Of a stretch of 64,000 nucleotides of DNA, positions 1 to 12,390 are shown piece by piece. Made by a program: the position numbers and the translations under genes. The stretch's first letter is position 1. Each line of letters begins with the position of its first letter. Source of the DNA: Albifimbria verrucaria (taxonomy: Eukaryota; Ascomycota; Sordariomycetes; Hypocreales; Stachybotryaceae); contig JAHREC010000018.1 in NCBI GenBank assembly GCA_020081605.1, positions 5,890,001 through 5,954,000 on the forward strand, in the 5' to 3' direction. Below the pieces are notes generated by a model. That model worked only from the letters and a program-made list of their open reading frames with translations, was not told where the DNA came from and did not search any database.

Positions 1-1723
1 TGACAGCTCGTCGATTGTGCACTTTGCCGGTTAAATGCTAGTAGTGTTCTGTCGCCCACATTCGTCGTGCTACAATGGGAGGGAAGAGTTTTGCTGGTCA
101 TCCGGCTAAGAAGCTTGATCGAGGCGAATAAGAAAAGAAAGAAAGTTTATGGATTGTAATCTCTGTGTAATTCATCATCTTACAGTGACATCTACGTTCA
201 TTATCGTCAGTTTCCCATAACTTATCTAAATGCCTTCCGCACGGGCCACATTCCCTCACATAAGGTGTGTGGATCCATCCAGCCTTGGAGATGTGGACAA
301 TTCAATTATAGGCACTCTGTATTGCCAATCAGATCTTCAGTCTATCGCCATTTGCACATACGGCGTGAGTTGAGCGGTATGTATTTGACTTGGTTGTTTG
401 AAAGCGGCGACGTTGACTGTGTGTGCCCCTATCTTATTCCACACTCATTCTATTTTTATTCGTTGATTCTTACATACTTGGTAGTTTAATATCCTCAATT
501 GATTACCTTAATATTCTGTGTTTATTCTCCATTTATTCCACCTTTGGTACTAATTCATGACAATCTTGAATACGTATTCTCATATATTTTATCACTTATA
601 GATAGATTTATCTATGCCAAGTATGCATAGGTAATTTCCACCATTCCATGTAAGTTGAATGTAAAATTGGCGTTGCTGCCGTCTGCATCGTTTTCTTGGT
701 GCAGGGTAGCTTCACCTTTGCTCCACAGTCGCGTCAGCCATGTGTCGCGTTCAGCATGGCCACCACCATCAGGCGAGCAATCCAGGTCATATTCACCATC
801 GAGATGTTAATATAAAAGCAAACTTTGTCTACAATGGCGCGACGGATATGCGTGATAGAATTGATATAGTTTTATGGTGATGGCATCGTGTGTAGCCTCA
901 TAGCAACACTAGCTGCCAGGACGTCCTCCACGCGTGACATTCATCAACTTCAACAGCTGCCAACACAAGATAACGTGACTGCGAAAAAGATACATGATGT
1001 GACTCCTCGTAGAAGCGAGGCCTTGGAGTTGGTATTTCAGAGAACCACAGCTCAACTCCTCTTCCTCGCGGCCCACAGGCATTTCATCTCATCCTACCTC
1101 ACCCCCGGTGCCTGCACCTCTACTCTTTATGCGAGAGCCGAATCATTCACCGGTCATTTTCTCTTCTTCTTCAAATATACTATCATCCTTCTAAAGCGCC
1201 TCGCCTTGCTCTAAATCTGGTGCATCTACGCATCTCTCTTAGCGAGCACCCAAATACTTAAGCCCTCAAATTCACATCTATTCCACCTGCAACCTTCTTC
1301 CTTCACCACATTCTTAGGCACTGGCAATATCTCTAGCTACAGAGCCTCTTACATCCCAGCATAGCATCTACTCTATCATATTTACATTTATCGACTTGTA
1401 TCAGCCTCATCTTTCATCACCTCTTCCCCTGCGCACTGCCCCATCCTTCGTTCTATTTCCCTTGAGCCCAGATTGCTACAAATATCTTCATCACCCAGTC
1501 ATCACCCACCAGCCATCAAGAGGCTCCTGTCATTGAATTCTGGAGTCCGAAGCATTTACATCTTCAGAATATTTATCTGACAAGCGCTGAAAAAATCGCC
1601 ATCTATTGAACACATCTCCTACCGACTTGCTGCATCATCGATCTTTCCATCCAAGCGCATCCACATAATACGTTAGCATATCTTCATACCTCAAAGGCCC
1701 GAGAACGAAAGATTTACGACAAT
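1..1723. other. Intergenic, no gene recognised
   Basis: The first ~700 bases are relatively AT-rich and hold only short open frames without recognisable protein features. From about 1040 to 1700 the + strand is pyrimidine-rich (many CTTC/CATC tracts), as is usual for fungal promoters and 5' leaders, and it leads directly into the ATG at 1724. It is best read as promoter and leader of the SNF2 gene. Confidence 0.5.
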
Positions 1724-4700
1724 ATGGATGGTACCTTGTAAGTCCGCATCCTTCGCCATGGAGTCCCCTCCCTCTTTGCTTGCCAATTTGCTCTTGCAGC
1801 TCATCTGACATGTCTATACAGCGACAAGCACTTTGCCACTATGAATACATTTATCAAGGATGAAGAATCCTATAACGAGGAATCACTTGCCCTTTTGCCT
1901 CCGAGCGAAAGGGTGGCCTCTACAAATCCATATCCAGTGCCTGATAAAGTCACCGACCCTCCCTCTCCAGTCACCCAGCCCGAGCAGACGACGGATCAGC
2001 CGATCATGGAGGCCAAAGAAGAGGTTACAGAGAAAGAAACCGCCGAGACTGGACGGATAGCAGATTGCCTCACTGTGGAGACTAAAGAAGTGGTCGTGAA
2101 GATGGAAACCACCAAACCCTCGGCCGGATCAACGAGCGAGAGCCGCACGAATACTGCATGTATCGAGGCCAGACCGTTCAACTCACCCGTCTGCCTTGAA
2201 CTGGACGACGCTCGGATGTCGAGTGTAACCACATCGACGCCTTTGGAGTCGAACACGAAACCTAACACAGGCAATGATTCTTCTGGCGTTTTTGTGGAAG
2301 ACCCCACAAACTTCGAAAGCGACGACGACATCGAGAGTTCTGACAGCGAATGCTCAGAATTCGAACCGGAAAATGACAACAGTACAGAGGAGGAACAGGC
2401 TTCGTCCGTCCCAGACGCTACGACACCACATACTCAACCAAAAGAACCCAAGGAGCGTCGAAAGCCGGCCAAAAATGCTCGCGAATATTGCGCTCGCGAA
2501 CTTGAGAAAATGGGCTTAGATCCTGAAACGAAAGCCCTCGCTGCTAAAAAGACACTCAAGAAATCGAACCAAGGTAATGGCCATGAATCGAATCCTATGA
2601 ACACTGTCCTAGGGACATCGCTGCATGACATGGCAGTATCCAATGCACCTGCCATGGCTAAATTCTCTGCCAAGACGGTATCAGCACAGACTGCTGCATT
2701 TAAGGCATCACTACCTGCTGACTCATGACCTGCGCCGTGGAAAGACTCAGATCAAAGACTTGAACGAAGCCCGACGCGTATTGGGAAATAGGAGGGTTAA
2801 ACCAGAAGGTCCCGAGTTTCGAGTCAATTCTATGGAATTTACGATTAAACCTTACCAGTTGACCGCCATAGCCTGGATGTTGCAACGTGAACTGATGTAT
2901 ACCCCAGAAGGTGGCATTATTGCCGACGCCATGGGTATGGGGAAGACAGTCGTAAGTCTGACTTGCATTTCTGAAAACATGCCAGATGCCAAAGACGTCA
3001 AAGAATTCTGCCATGCGACGCTCGTCGTTGTTCCCAATAATCGCACCGCTGCACAATGGTACAGTGAGGTTAAGAAACATTGCAAAAAAAGGTCCAACAA
3101 ACAGTCCGGATATACTCCAACGACGTCAAAGTACCAACCAAGGACTACAAGAAGAGCGCCATTGTGTAAGTTGGTATTGTCAATCTTCAACGTATATGGC
3201 TAACGGATAGCAGTATTACTACCTATCATGAGCTCCTCGCTCAATTTGCAGCCAAGTCCGAAATAGATGCCGCCGTAGCCAAACATGGCAAAGACGAAGA
3301 TGCTGTTATGAAGGCAATCAATAGAACAAGGAATAGTCTTTTGCAGTAAAGTGGTACCGAGTTATTCTAGATGAAGCTCATGTCATCAAGAACCGCAATA
3401 GCAATAGTAAGCAGCTTTGATCAATATCTCTTCTGTTGCCGGACTCATTATTGACTATGCTAGCATCGTACGCCTGCTCTTCGCTCCTGGCAAAATACCG
3501 ATGGGCTCTCAGTGGAACTCCACTTGCAAATTCTGCCACCGGTATCACATCTCTCCTGTCGTCGCACAAGCCAGTCACTAATAGTTACAGAGTTCTACCC
3601 CTATCTGCGCTTTCTCAGATGCCCACTCACAGCAGACTTCTCAGAGTTCAAAACTGAATACATCAGCCAAGTGAGCTTCTTCCTTAAATAGAATCAGCTT
3701 TTGCTATAGTTCAATATTGGCTTTACTAATAAATACGTCCCAGGGGAAAGCAGCACCAAAGTTGGTAGCAAACATATCTGCTCTGATGTATCGACGGTAT
3801 GTTAGTCGCTCAATAGCAATAAAGAAGTATTCAATTAATTTCCGGCAACCAGGACAATGAAGGATGAATTTCTCGGTAACAAAATACTAGACATCCCAGC
3901 AGGCCATTTCAATATTGTATGGACTCCTCTATCGGAAGAGGAGAGATGTTTCGACGAGTAAGTTCGAACTTTGTGAAAGGTGCACTGCGGTCCTAAAGAT
4001 TACGCGCAGGGCAGTCCAAAGCTTTTACGGAGGGGGCAGCGAGAGCGAAGAAAATAAGGAAGATAAGGCTAGTGCTGAGGATATGGACGACCCAGGCATG
4101 AGAAGCGGAACGGAGGAGTGTGACAACGACGACGAAGACAAGCATGAGGATAAAAGCACTTCCAATCGCAGTGGAAGTGCCAAGTGGATGAGGCGCCGAC
4201 AAGCTGTTTCCCATCCTTTCACTCTTAAGAAGATGATACGGAGGGACTTGCAGCCCAAGGACCTCGAAAATCTGCTAAAAAGTCTTGAAGACAATGGTGG
4301 TAAGCTTAGTGTCATTGACCAGATCCAGGAGAAGATTGCCGATCCAGCGACCATTGCTCCATACATGAAGGGAATGGAAGAATTGAAGAAGCACATCCAC
4401 ACCAAACCAGTATTCGGTGGGATATTTCGCATGAAGACTCTTCTAAGTATGGTCCAAGATGAGCATAAAATTCGCAGCTTGACATGCAAGCTTTGCAATA
4501 AGGCCCGACCACCAGCCAAGCCTACCCGGTCTTCTTTGGTGAGATCTTTCACATCATACTGTTGCCAAATGCTAACGATCATCTAAGTGTGGACACGTTT
4601 ACTGTGATATATGTTTAATGAAAGCTGCAAGTGGAAAACCACTTAAGCGATCTCGGGGAAAACAAGATGGGAAGATGGCCACTATGGTAACGAAAACTCA

Positions 4701-5627
4701 AGTTGATTTACAGGACCGTGCTAACTAGGCGAAGTGTCCTTTTGATGACTGTGGCGTCAAGCTTATGGTTGGCGACGATGTGAAGACCCTTCCCTTCATG
4801 ATGGCAGAATTCAAGGACGACGACGAATACAAAGAGCCAGGGAAGATGCGAACGGAGTGATACTGGTTCGAAACGCGGAAGAAAACAGCTTCCTTTGCGC
4901 TGCTTCAGATTCCGGACTAGATGAAGCCCTGCCACCTAGTAGCAAACTAACAGTGGCTTTGGCTGTGATTCTTACATGGCTAGAGGAACATCCCGAGGAC
5001 AAGATCATTGGTAAGTCGAGACACGACGACGTGGAATCAAGGCTGAACATCGCTTTAGTGTTCTCACAATTCGTAATGACTGGAAAGGTACTCGGCTGCA
5101 TGCTAGAATTGCTACAGAAGAAGTTCGTATATCTATATGGCACCATGTCGGATAGTCAAAGAAAGCATGCCCTGGACAATTTTGAGCAGAAATCAGAGGT
5201 CAGGATTTTGGTAAGTTATTAGCACGAGTGGCCGATACTAGATACTGAACAGCATCCCCAGGTTTCATCTCTACTTTGCGGCGGGCAGTCATTGAACTTG
5301 ACTCATGCGAATCGGGTTATCCTCATTGACCCATGGTGGAACACGACCAGAGAGGAACAAGCCTGGGGACGAGTCCTTCGTATCGGTCAGAAAAAGAAAT
5401 CCCACTTTGTCAAGATCATGACACAGAGAACGATCGATGACCGGGTATCACAGCTTCAGATTCTCAAGGAACACGAGGTTCGTCATGTTCTGCAAGATGA
5501 TGGACACAAACCACAGGAGCTTGACGATGCCCAGCTACAAGAAATGTGCGCGCCTAAAGTACAGGGTAAACAGGGCAAAAGCATTGTCGTGAACCCACTC
5601 AGAAGTGTGCTGCACCTCGAGCTCTGA
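1724..5627 (+). CDS. SNF2-family ATPase with embedded RING finger (Rad5/Rad16-like)
   Basis: Predicted nuclear DNA-translocase/chromatin-remodelling ATPase that may also be an E3 ligase. I place the start at 1724: a 14-base first exon (1724-1737) joins in frame to 1822. Further introns lie at 2678-2750, about 3166-3213, 3407-3463, 3542-3590, 3671-3743, 3797-3852 and several downstream. In order the protein shows an acidic disordered N-terminus, motif I DAMGMGKT (~2929-2952), DEAH box (ILDEAHVIKN), motif III (ALSGTPLAN), a charged Glu/Asp linker, QAVSHPF, a C3HC4 RING between the helicase lobes (CxLC...CGHVYCDIC...CPFDDC, ~4480-4760), motif V (GGQSLNLTHANRVILIDPWWN region) and motif VI (QAWGRVLRIGQ). 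A RING between the lobes is typical of Rad5/Rad16/HLTF. The frame breaks near 3090 (A7 run), 3347, 3950-3990 and 4848. Oddity: DAMG instead of the usual DEMG. It could be a decaying copy, but the window-wide pattern favours sequencing loss. Confidence 0.82.
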
Positions 5628-8600
5628 AGAAGCGGAAACATTCTGATACAGCCGAGTAAGGTGAGGCAAATAACGGGAGGCAGGCCTGATAAGGTGGCCA
5701 ACCAAACCAGAGGCCAAGATATTGCATTGCACGGATTAGGATGGTAGGATCTGAGGCTGCTTCTGAGACGGAAGCTTGGCTTGAAAAGGGCTGGCCGGTT
5801 TTGGAACCGCTCAGCTTGGAGAGCGCGTTGGGGGCTTTGGTTTGCATCGGGCATCTGTGCTTTTGGGTCACGAAGGCGAGGCGAAGCTTTGCTTTCGGAA
5901 CAATCGATTCTGGTATAAGGGGCTACGGTTGAGTGACACCACGGTCGTGCGGCTCGTCGGCATACGAGGGATCGCGACACGATATGGGATGAGATGATGG
6001 CTTGGTAGGGGTATCGGATGGAACGGCGTAGGTAGGGCTGAAGAAGCTGTTCCGGCATACGGAGTAAAGGGACTGAAGCAGATGCAACGGAGCCATAGGT
6101 AGAGGCCAGCGCTTGATGGAGACGATTCTATGCACCACTGAAACACAAGAATGGTATTGACAGCGAAGGCTGCTCACCGTATGAGTGGAACACGTGAAGT
6201 TCGTGGAATTGGTGATCTCACCCACGAGAGCTAGGAGAGCTAGGGACGCACGAAATAGCACATCAACCAGGGACCCCTGTGATGTCTGCAAGGTACCCCG
6301 GTTTAGCGATAAGCGCTAGCAAGGAGGTGTCTCGAACTCAGTCGATGCACTGTCGCCAAGCAGGAGTTGACTGAGGACAGAACCGGACGATGGAGGGCCT
6401 TTCACGATTGGGGACTAGATGAGCTGCAAATAGAATATCAAGGGCCACGATAGAGGATGGGAAACTAAGATACGGAGCCGTGAGAACCGATGAATTGGAT
6501 ACAAAGTCACGAATGCACAAAGTGTAATTCGGATCAAGTATGAAGACGATGTGAAAGTAAATGAATGCATAAATCGTATCTCTGAATTAGCTATGGATCT
6601 AAAGATTTAACCCGGTTATCCTGGGGAAAGATGTGCATCCGGATCTCACGCTGAGGTGAGTTCCAGTCAGTCCACTTGGACCGGGAAGAGCCGCAACAGG
6701 AGACACCCTCTCCCTCTCCAGCCACACACGAACCAACTCGCGTAGGAGAAACGGCGAGAGCGAGAGCGAGAGGCAGGAAAAATGCAGTTGGCCGTGAATG
6801 CAACTGTATATAGTTGCTGGCTGCACCGGTGTGGTGGCAATTGCTTGGCCAACGGATAATTGACCGACGACACAAAGTCCCGTTGGACGTGTAGACTCTG
6901 GTTGAGCGCACGATCTTCCCTGGGTAGGACTTGGGCAGGCGGCCATTTCGGACTCTTTGAGGCTTGGGCTCATTTGCAGGCTGGGCAGGGGGCTTAGGGC
7001 CGATATAAATATAGAAGCGACCAGCAACGGGCAGACAGGGGTGGGCCATGCAAGCGGTGGAGGGACGACGCTAGATCGACGAGAAGGATTCTTCCTTAGA
7101 CGTGCACTAGACTTACAGCGGACTAAGGGCTGACGGGTTCGGTGACTTGGACACAGCGTGCGGTCCTGACCAATTTTGCAAGTACCCGCGCACAGCTTCG
7201 GGCTTGGGGTTACCGGCAGGTAGCTGTGCAGAGGCGCCCGGAGAGTTTGTGTAGACAGGAGCTGGTGACTTACTGTATGAGGCTGGCGGGAGGTGTTTGA
7301 GATATGTCGTTACTGGCGATGCTGTTGAGATCGTGTGGGGAGGGAGAGAGAGACGGAGTTGTCGCCGAGCAAGAGACCTTTTACTTGTAACACGCAGCAA
7401 CAGGAACAGAAACAATCAACAACTATTTCACTCATGAACGACAACTCCCTTTTCCTTTCCGGGCATCGACGAGTTTCTTGGGTCCAATTTCCACAAACCC
7501 GGAATGTCGCGTGTCGAAGCATGGTAATCTGTGCGCGGTCGCCTCATTCTCATCATTATTTCCGCTCTGGTACGCCCTTCGCTCGGTCCCGCGCGCCATG
7601 GAAACCCAATCTCCCTAGCAGCTTCATGCTTCTAGAATGAAGAGGACAAATCAAATAAAATAGAATAAAATCGCACACCGTTCCCTCGCCAAAATAGCAG
7701 TGGTGGGGCGGGCGGGCCATATAGCTCAGCCAGGGCCAAGCACTTGGCTGCTCACCAGACTGCAATTGTCATAGTAATAGCAGGAAGAAGAGCTCCAGCT
7801 CGCCCGTCGACACGGGACCCAAGCCGTGAGACGCACACGCGATGGGGAGGGACGTGTTTGGGGCGCTGAGTAACGCTCACTCTCACGGGCAACGGTGGGA
7901 GACAGCCAGAATCGATGCTTCATCCTTGTCGCAAGTGGGTTGCGGTGGCAGGGTTCGCGATGCCCGAAGCGGAAATGTTTCGACCGGGGCTCCCTTGGTT
8001 AGGGGCGCGAACCTGCAGGAGACTGGACGGGACGTGTAATAAGATTGGATGCAATGCCTGGCCTGTCAAGGTGGAGTGGGAGATGAGAAATCCATGGTTT
8101 CTCGTGGACCAAATTGTCCAGTGGACTGCATCGGGGATTTTGGATGAATGAGCCTGCTTGCGTCCTGTAAGAGAGGTGGAGGGGACCTGAAACCGTGAGA
8201 ATGGTTCTACATAGTAACTAACCTGTCTGCCCAACATCACATAGAGCTAGAGCGGAGCCGATCTTGGTGATGTCGTCGTTGTCACGTTGCCAATGTTGTC
8301 AACTGCTGCGCCCTCTTTCGCACTCACTCTCACTCGTAAGCCATAACATCACCAGATCCCACCGGCCAACACCTTTGACAACTCGTCGCACACGCACAAC
8401 CAACTTGAGCAACGCAGCAAAAGAGCATCCACCTCCCAAGCCTTGGCAGGCAGCGCCCAATTTACCAGCAGCCCTGCCTCGCACATGAGGCGAAGGCACA
8501 GCACGCCTCGTATCCCTGTTTGGCCCTGAAATTCGCTTACTCTTGGGTCTGCGACACCAACGAATCCTGCCCCTCCCTCCTCTCCCCCTCCTCCGTCTTG

Positions 8601-9206
8601 TCCTCTTCCCAAAGATCCAAGGGTACCCCCAAGGCCACCAACGACCGGACCGCTCATGGTCTTCGTCCGGGGTGAGTGGAGCAGATACCAAGCCTCGATT
8701 CTACTGGCCCACCGGCACGTTGTCTGACAGCTAATCCCAGAAACAAAGACCACTACGCAGCAGTGCTAAATAAAACAAAAGAACTGGCCCGGGGGTTCCT
8801 GTTAGAAGTCGCATCCGTCCTTGGCCAGGGTTGTCCATTCACACCCCCAGCCGACTTGACCCCTTTGAAGCCAACGTCCCCCAAGCAAGAGGAAGCTCTC
8901 TTTTTCTCTTTGACATAACCCATCGCACGGAAACACGCTCTTTTGCTTTTCTCTCTGCTTCTTGCTTCTTTCACCTAACCTTCCCCGGAGGAGTCTTAGT
9001 TTTTATTTTTCTTTCTTCCTCATACATAGGACACATAGCAAGGAGAGGATACGGTAATCATCACGAACATCATCGCCTTTTTTCCTTCTCGACGACAGCT
9101 TATTATATACGACATCAGTGAGGCATCACTTTGACCATTTAACGAGGCTCTTCAGCCCGATTGAACCGAACAACACGGTTACAGCCCGTTGGCTTCTATC
9201 TTCACC
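5628..9206. other. Long intergenic region, no gene recognised
   Basis: About 3.6 kb without a recognisable protein on either strand. Open frames here are short and compositionally biased. From ~8260 to 9190 the + strand becomes strongly pyrimidine-rich (tracts of CTTTTCTCTC and TTCTTTCTTCC type), consistent with the promoter and a long 5' leader of the membrane-protein gene that starts at 9207. Non-coding RNAs cannot be excluded. Confidence 0.45.
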
Positions 9207-10238
9207 ATGACCAAGACCAAGGCGGAAGTCGAGCTCGACATATTCTGTCCCAAGGGTGGTAACTACTACAGCTGCGAGAGGTCCGGCTTCATCGGCTGCT
9301 GCACAATCGATCCATGCGATGGTGGCAGTGATGGTGTTTGCCCGCTGGAGAATGTGAGGTACACGGCCTGGCGGAATACGGAAGCGTACTCCAAGATCAT
9401 CGGTCAATCCTGCTCTGCTGCCGAAACACCAAAGGGCAACAGAACCGAATGGTATTCCTGCACTGCAGCTGAGCCGCCCTTCCTCGGGTGTTGCCAGACA
9501 TCTCCCTGCGTATCCGAGGGTTGCCCTCAGAACATGTTGGGAGCGGCCATCCGATCCCACAAGGACAGCGAGGCGGCGTTGTTCAAGGATATTGCCGACG
9601 AGAAGAGCGGTCTATCGAAAGGTGCCATCGCAGGCATCGCCGCCGGAGTGGGAGCCGCCGTTGTCATTGCCGTCGCCGTCTTGGTTTGGTTGTGGCTCAA
9701 GAAGAAGAAGAACAGCCAGCGACCGGCCGTCCCAGCCAAGCCGGACTCGTACGTCCCCAACACGCCTCACACTCCTCATGGCACCATGGCTCAGTTCAGC
9801 CCGGCGCCTCCCTCGGCCCATCCCACTATCAACGGAGCCTATCCCTTCTCTCCTCAGCAGCCCGGCGCCGACTCACCGGCCTACTACTTCCCCAGCACAT
9901 GCAGCACCCGCAGCAGCATCCTGGCTCACCCCCATACTTCCACAATGGCGTTCCTGTCCCCCGATTCACACCCCGATCCCCACGGCCACCCCATGCACAA
10001 GGCCTTCTACGAGCAGACTGTCACGCCCATGTCGACGCAGAACTACTACGCCGCTGAGCTGCCCACGATGCCAGACACGCCTGCTCAGCACAACGCCATG
10101 GTAAACCGTGCCGCATCGACGACGACGTACAAGGGCGGCTCTAACAAGCGCGAGAGCGCCATGTCGCGGATGACGGCGCCCCTGAGGCGCAGCACACCCA
10201 CAACCACCAGCTTGCTGAGCTGGGCCCGACGCAAATAA
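9207..10238 (+). CDS. Cys-rich single-pass membrane protein, tandem YxC...GCC...PC...CP motifs
   Basis: Single-exon gene of 343 residues. I take the ATG at 9207 because the context (TTCACCATGA) is good and the same frame has no earlier ATG. The N-terminal part carries two copies of a Cys motif of the form YSC-x(5-7)-F-[IL]-GCC-x3-PC-x(4-6)-CP (residues ~22-46 and ~84-107). A hydrophobic Gly/Ala/Val segment follows at residues ~138-162 and ends in WLWLKKKK, a positive-inside stop-transfer. The cytoplasmic tail is long, Pro/Ser/Thr-rich and disordered. There is no N-terminal signal peptide, so the protein would be of N-out topology. The layout resembles fungal Mid2/Wsc-like surface sensors and uncharacterised fungal surface proteins, but I see no WSC domain. 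Function unknown; cell-surface sensing is an inference. Confidence 0.75.
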   Translation: MTKTKAEVELDIFCPKGGNYYSCERSGFIGCCTIDPCDGGSDGVCPLENVRYTAWRNTEAYSKIIGQSCSAAETPKGNRTEWYSCTAAEPPFLGCCQTSPCVSEGCPQNMLGAAIRSHKDSEAALFKDIADEKSGLSKGAIAGIAAGVGAAVVIAVAVLVWLWLKKKKNSQRPAVPAKPDSYVPNTPHTPHGTMAQFSPAPPSAHPTINGAYPFSPQQPGADSPAYYFPSTCSTRSSILAHPHTSTMAFLSPDSHPDPHGHPMHKAFYEQTVTPMSTQNYYAAELPTMPDTPAQHNAMVNRAASTTTYKGGSNKRESAMSRMTAPLRRSTPTTTSLLSWARRK

Positions 10239-12390
10239 CACCCGAGATTGGAGACTCGACGACGAAGCTCAACCAAATATGAGACCGGCGAGGCCCATCA
10301 CCAAAGGGGAGCTGGGTTGTTAGACAATAAGACGGGAACGAGGAAGTAGACGGAGAAAAATACCAATCCCACCATCGAGATCTGTTCTGAATATCATCGC
10401 CACGGGTGGGAAGAGAATATCTTTTGCTTGGGATATGTTTTATTGTTTTTAGGGGTTGGGAGAACGGCGTAATACCAGGGACGACACTACATCTGCAAGG
10501 CATTCATCATCATTAACATCCGTTATTTTTTCTCATGTTTTCTTTTGTCGAAAGAGGGTTGGCCCCGAGACGGATGAGTTACCAACATCTTTCTCACTTA
10601 TTATTTTTTTTTCTCGCCAGGAGGAAAATTTCTCTCTTGTTCTATTCTGAAGCGTTTTCTGTACTTGTTACCTTTTTCTCTCTTACCGCTGTTTCTGTGT
10701 GCTTTGTGTCATTCCTGCTCTCTACCTTTTCTTCTCTTGTTTCTCATACTATTCAACCTCTCAAAAGAGATTTTTCTGTATAATTCTACCTCTTGAAGAA
10801 ATTCTTTCTTTTTCTTTCTTCCAAACCACTTTTTCCCTTTTATTTCATCGATAGAAGGGATTCTTGAATTATTTCTTGAAGTTGATTAAATCTTAAGGTA
10901 CGAGAGCGGGCATTGACACAAAGGGGCTTGGGACAGATGGGAATTACTTTGTTTGGCTGTAGTTTGAGAGCAAGTCGATAGTCAACGTGAATCATGAGGT
11001 CTTTTTTCCTTTTGCCTTTTGAGACGGGGTTTGAAAATCTGTGACTGGGTTTTGTGTGAGTGGTGCCCGCGGCTGGACGTGCAGCCGCTGTGTGTCGTGG
11101 CGTAGCATGCATATTCGAAGCGTCCCAAGCCCGAACGCTGGGTTCGTGCCGCGTCTGGGGACGATAAACCCTCAATGGGGGCCAGTTTCATGGCCCGAGC
11201 CTTGGTTGCACTTTCGTTTGGCCACCGATGTGTTGCCACGTCCATGGTCTGCGTGATCTTGGCTGGGTCTCATTCGTGTCACGGTGCGGCTGACGATCCC
11301 CAAGCACGGAATAACGTGACCATGACGGGAGCAAGTGCAGAGGATGATCTGGGCGTGCACCAATAAGGAGGTATTAAGCTTGGTTACATATTGATGCAGT
11401 CGTATGTTGCGAGGATTTTGCATATTAATTTGCGATTATGCCTTGACCCCGTATGGCACAGCAGCATAGCCCAAGGCGAAATGAGGGTCACCATGATCGA
11501 TAATGTCTAGACGCAAGCACGCACTCGTGAAGTATATTAAATTGTCTCTAATAATAAGCGTTAAGGAGCACAAATTTGCATGATAGTTGTCTACTTGAAG
11601 ACATCACCACCTGCTTAATATGTCGACATGTTTCAAAAATCATGATACTGGCTCATCCATCAAAGTAAGTATACTTTCACCTCTGGGGGTGAGGAATGCT
11701 TTCATTGTGTATGTGTAGGGATGCATACTACTTAGCGGGCTTAAGCATACCCAGACCCGGCCGTTGGATAACGGGAATGGGCAAGAGTCATGACAATAGA
11801 CTTGGTGTTGAATTAAGAAATCAGGTTAAGTCCACCTCCATGAAATTCCTCTAGTGTTTCTGCTTTTGATACCGCTACATGTGTGATATGATTACTGTTC
11901 TCCTTTTCTCATGACCCAATGAGGACTTCCCATCCTGGAAACAATGATTCGACTATGCTTGAGCTAAGTGGATATGGTATCTTATTGTAAAAGACCATCG
12001 TGTGACGACATATACACACTCTTTGGTACATCGTGTTGAATCTACACGTGGTAATGAGTATACCATGTCAAAAGAATCAGCTTTCACTAAATGATAGTTG
12101 AACTATAGCTGACTATAATAAGCAGCATAACGGGTGAAAGCAACATATTTAGCACACGAGCCGCGGGTGACCTTGGAAATTATGCATAGAAAAATACACT
12201 AGCTCGATACTTACTTCGTTAACCCTTCACTGGATTGTACTTCTAGCACAGCGTAGTATGGCAGTCAGGATGACTTGTCTTTAGATAGTTCATCTATTTG
12301 AGTACCCAAAAGTACATATACATGGCTTTCCTCCGCTGCGTCTGCTCCCAATTGTCATTACGGCATTTTGAGCCCGAGTAGGTTGAGCGC
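10239..12390. other. Intergenic, nothing recognised
   Basis: The 3' flank of the membrane-protein gene is T-rich on the + strand (roughly 10500-10860), as in fungal 3' UTR/terminator regions. The rest (10.9-12.3 kb) is AT-rich with short open frames only. It ends at the convergent GH10 xylanase gene. Confidence 0.45.

Noticed and set aside
2678..2750. Frame change in the SNF2 gene near 2.7 kb first taken as a frameshift
   Set aside because: A 73-base intron with a CTGAC branch site and CAG acceptor restores the frame exactly in phase 0.
5483..6058. 191-codon open frame on the minus strand antisense to the end of the SNF2 gene
   Set aside because: It overlaps the conserved helicase C-terminus in a shadow frame and its translation has no domain-like features or good start context.
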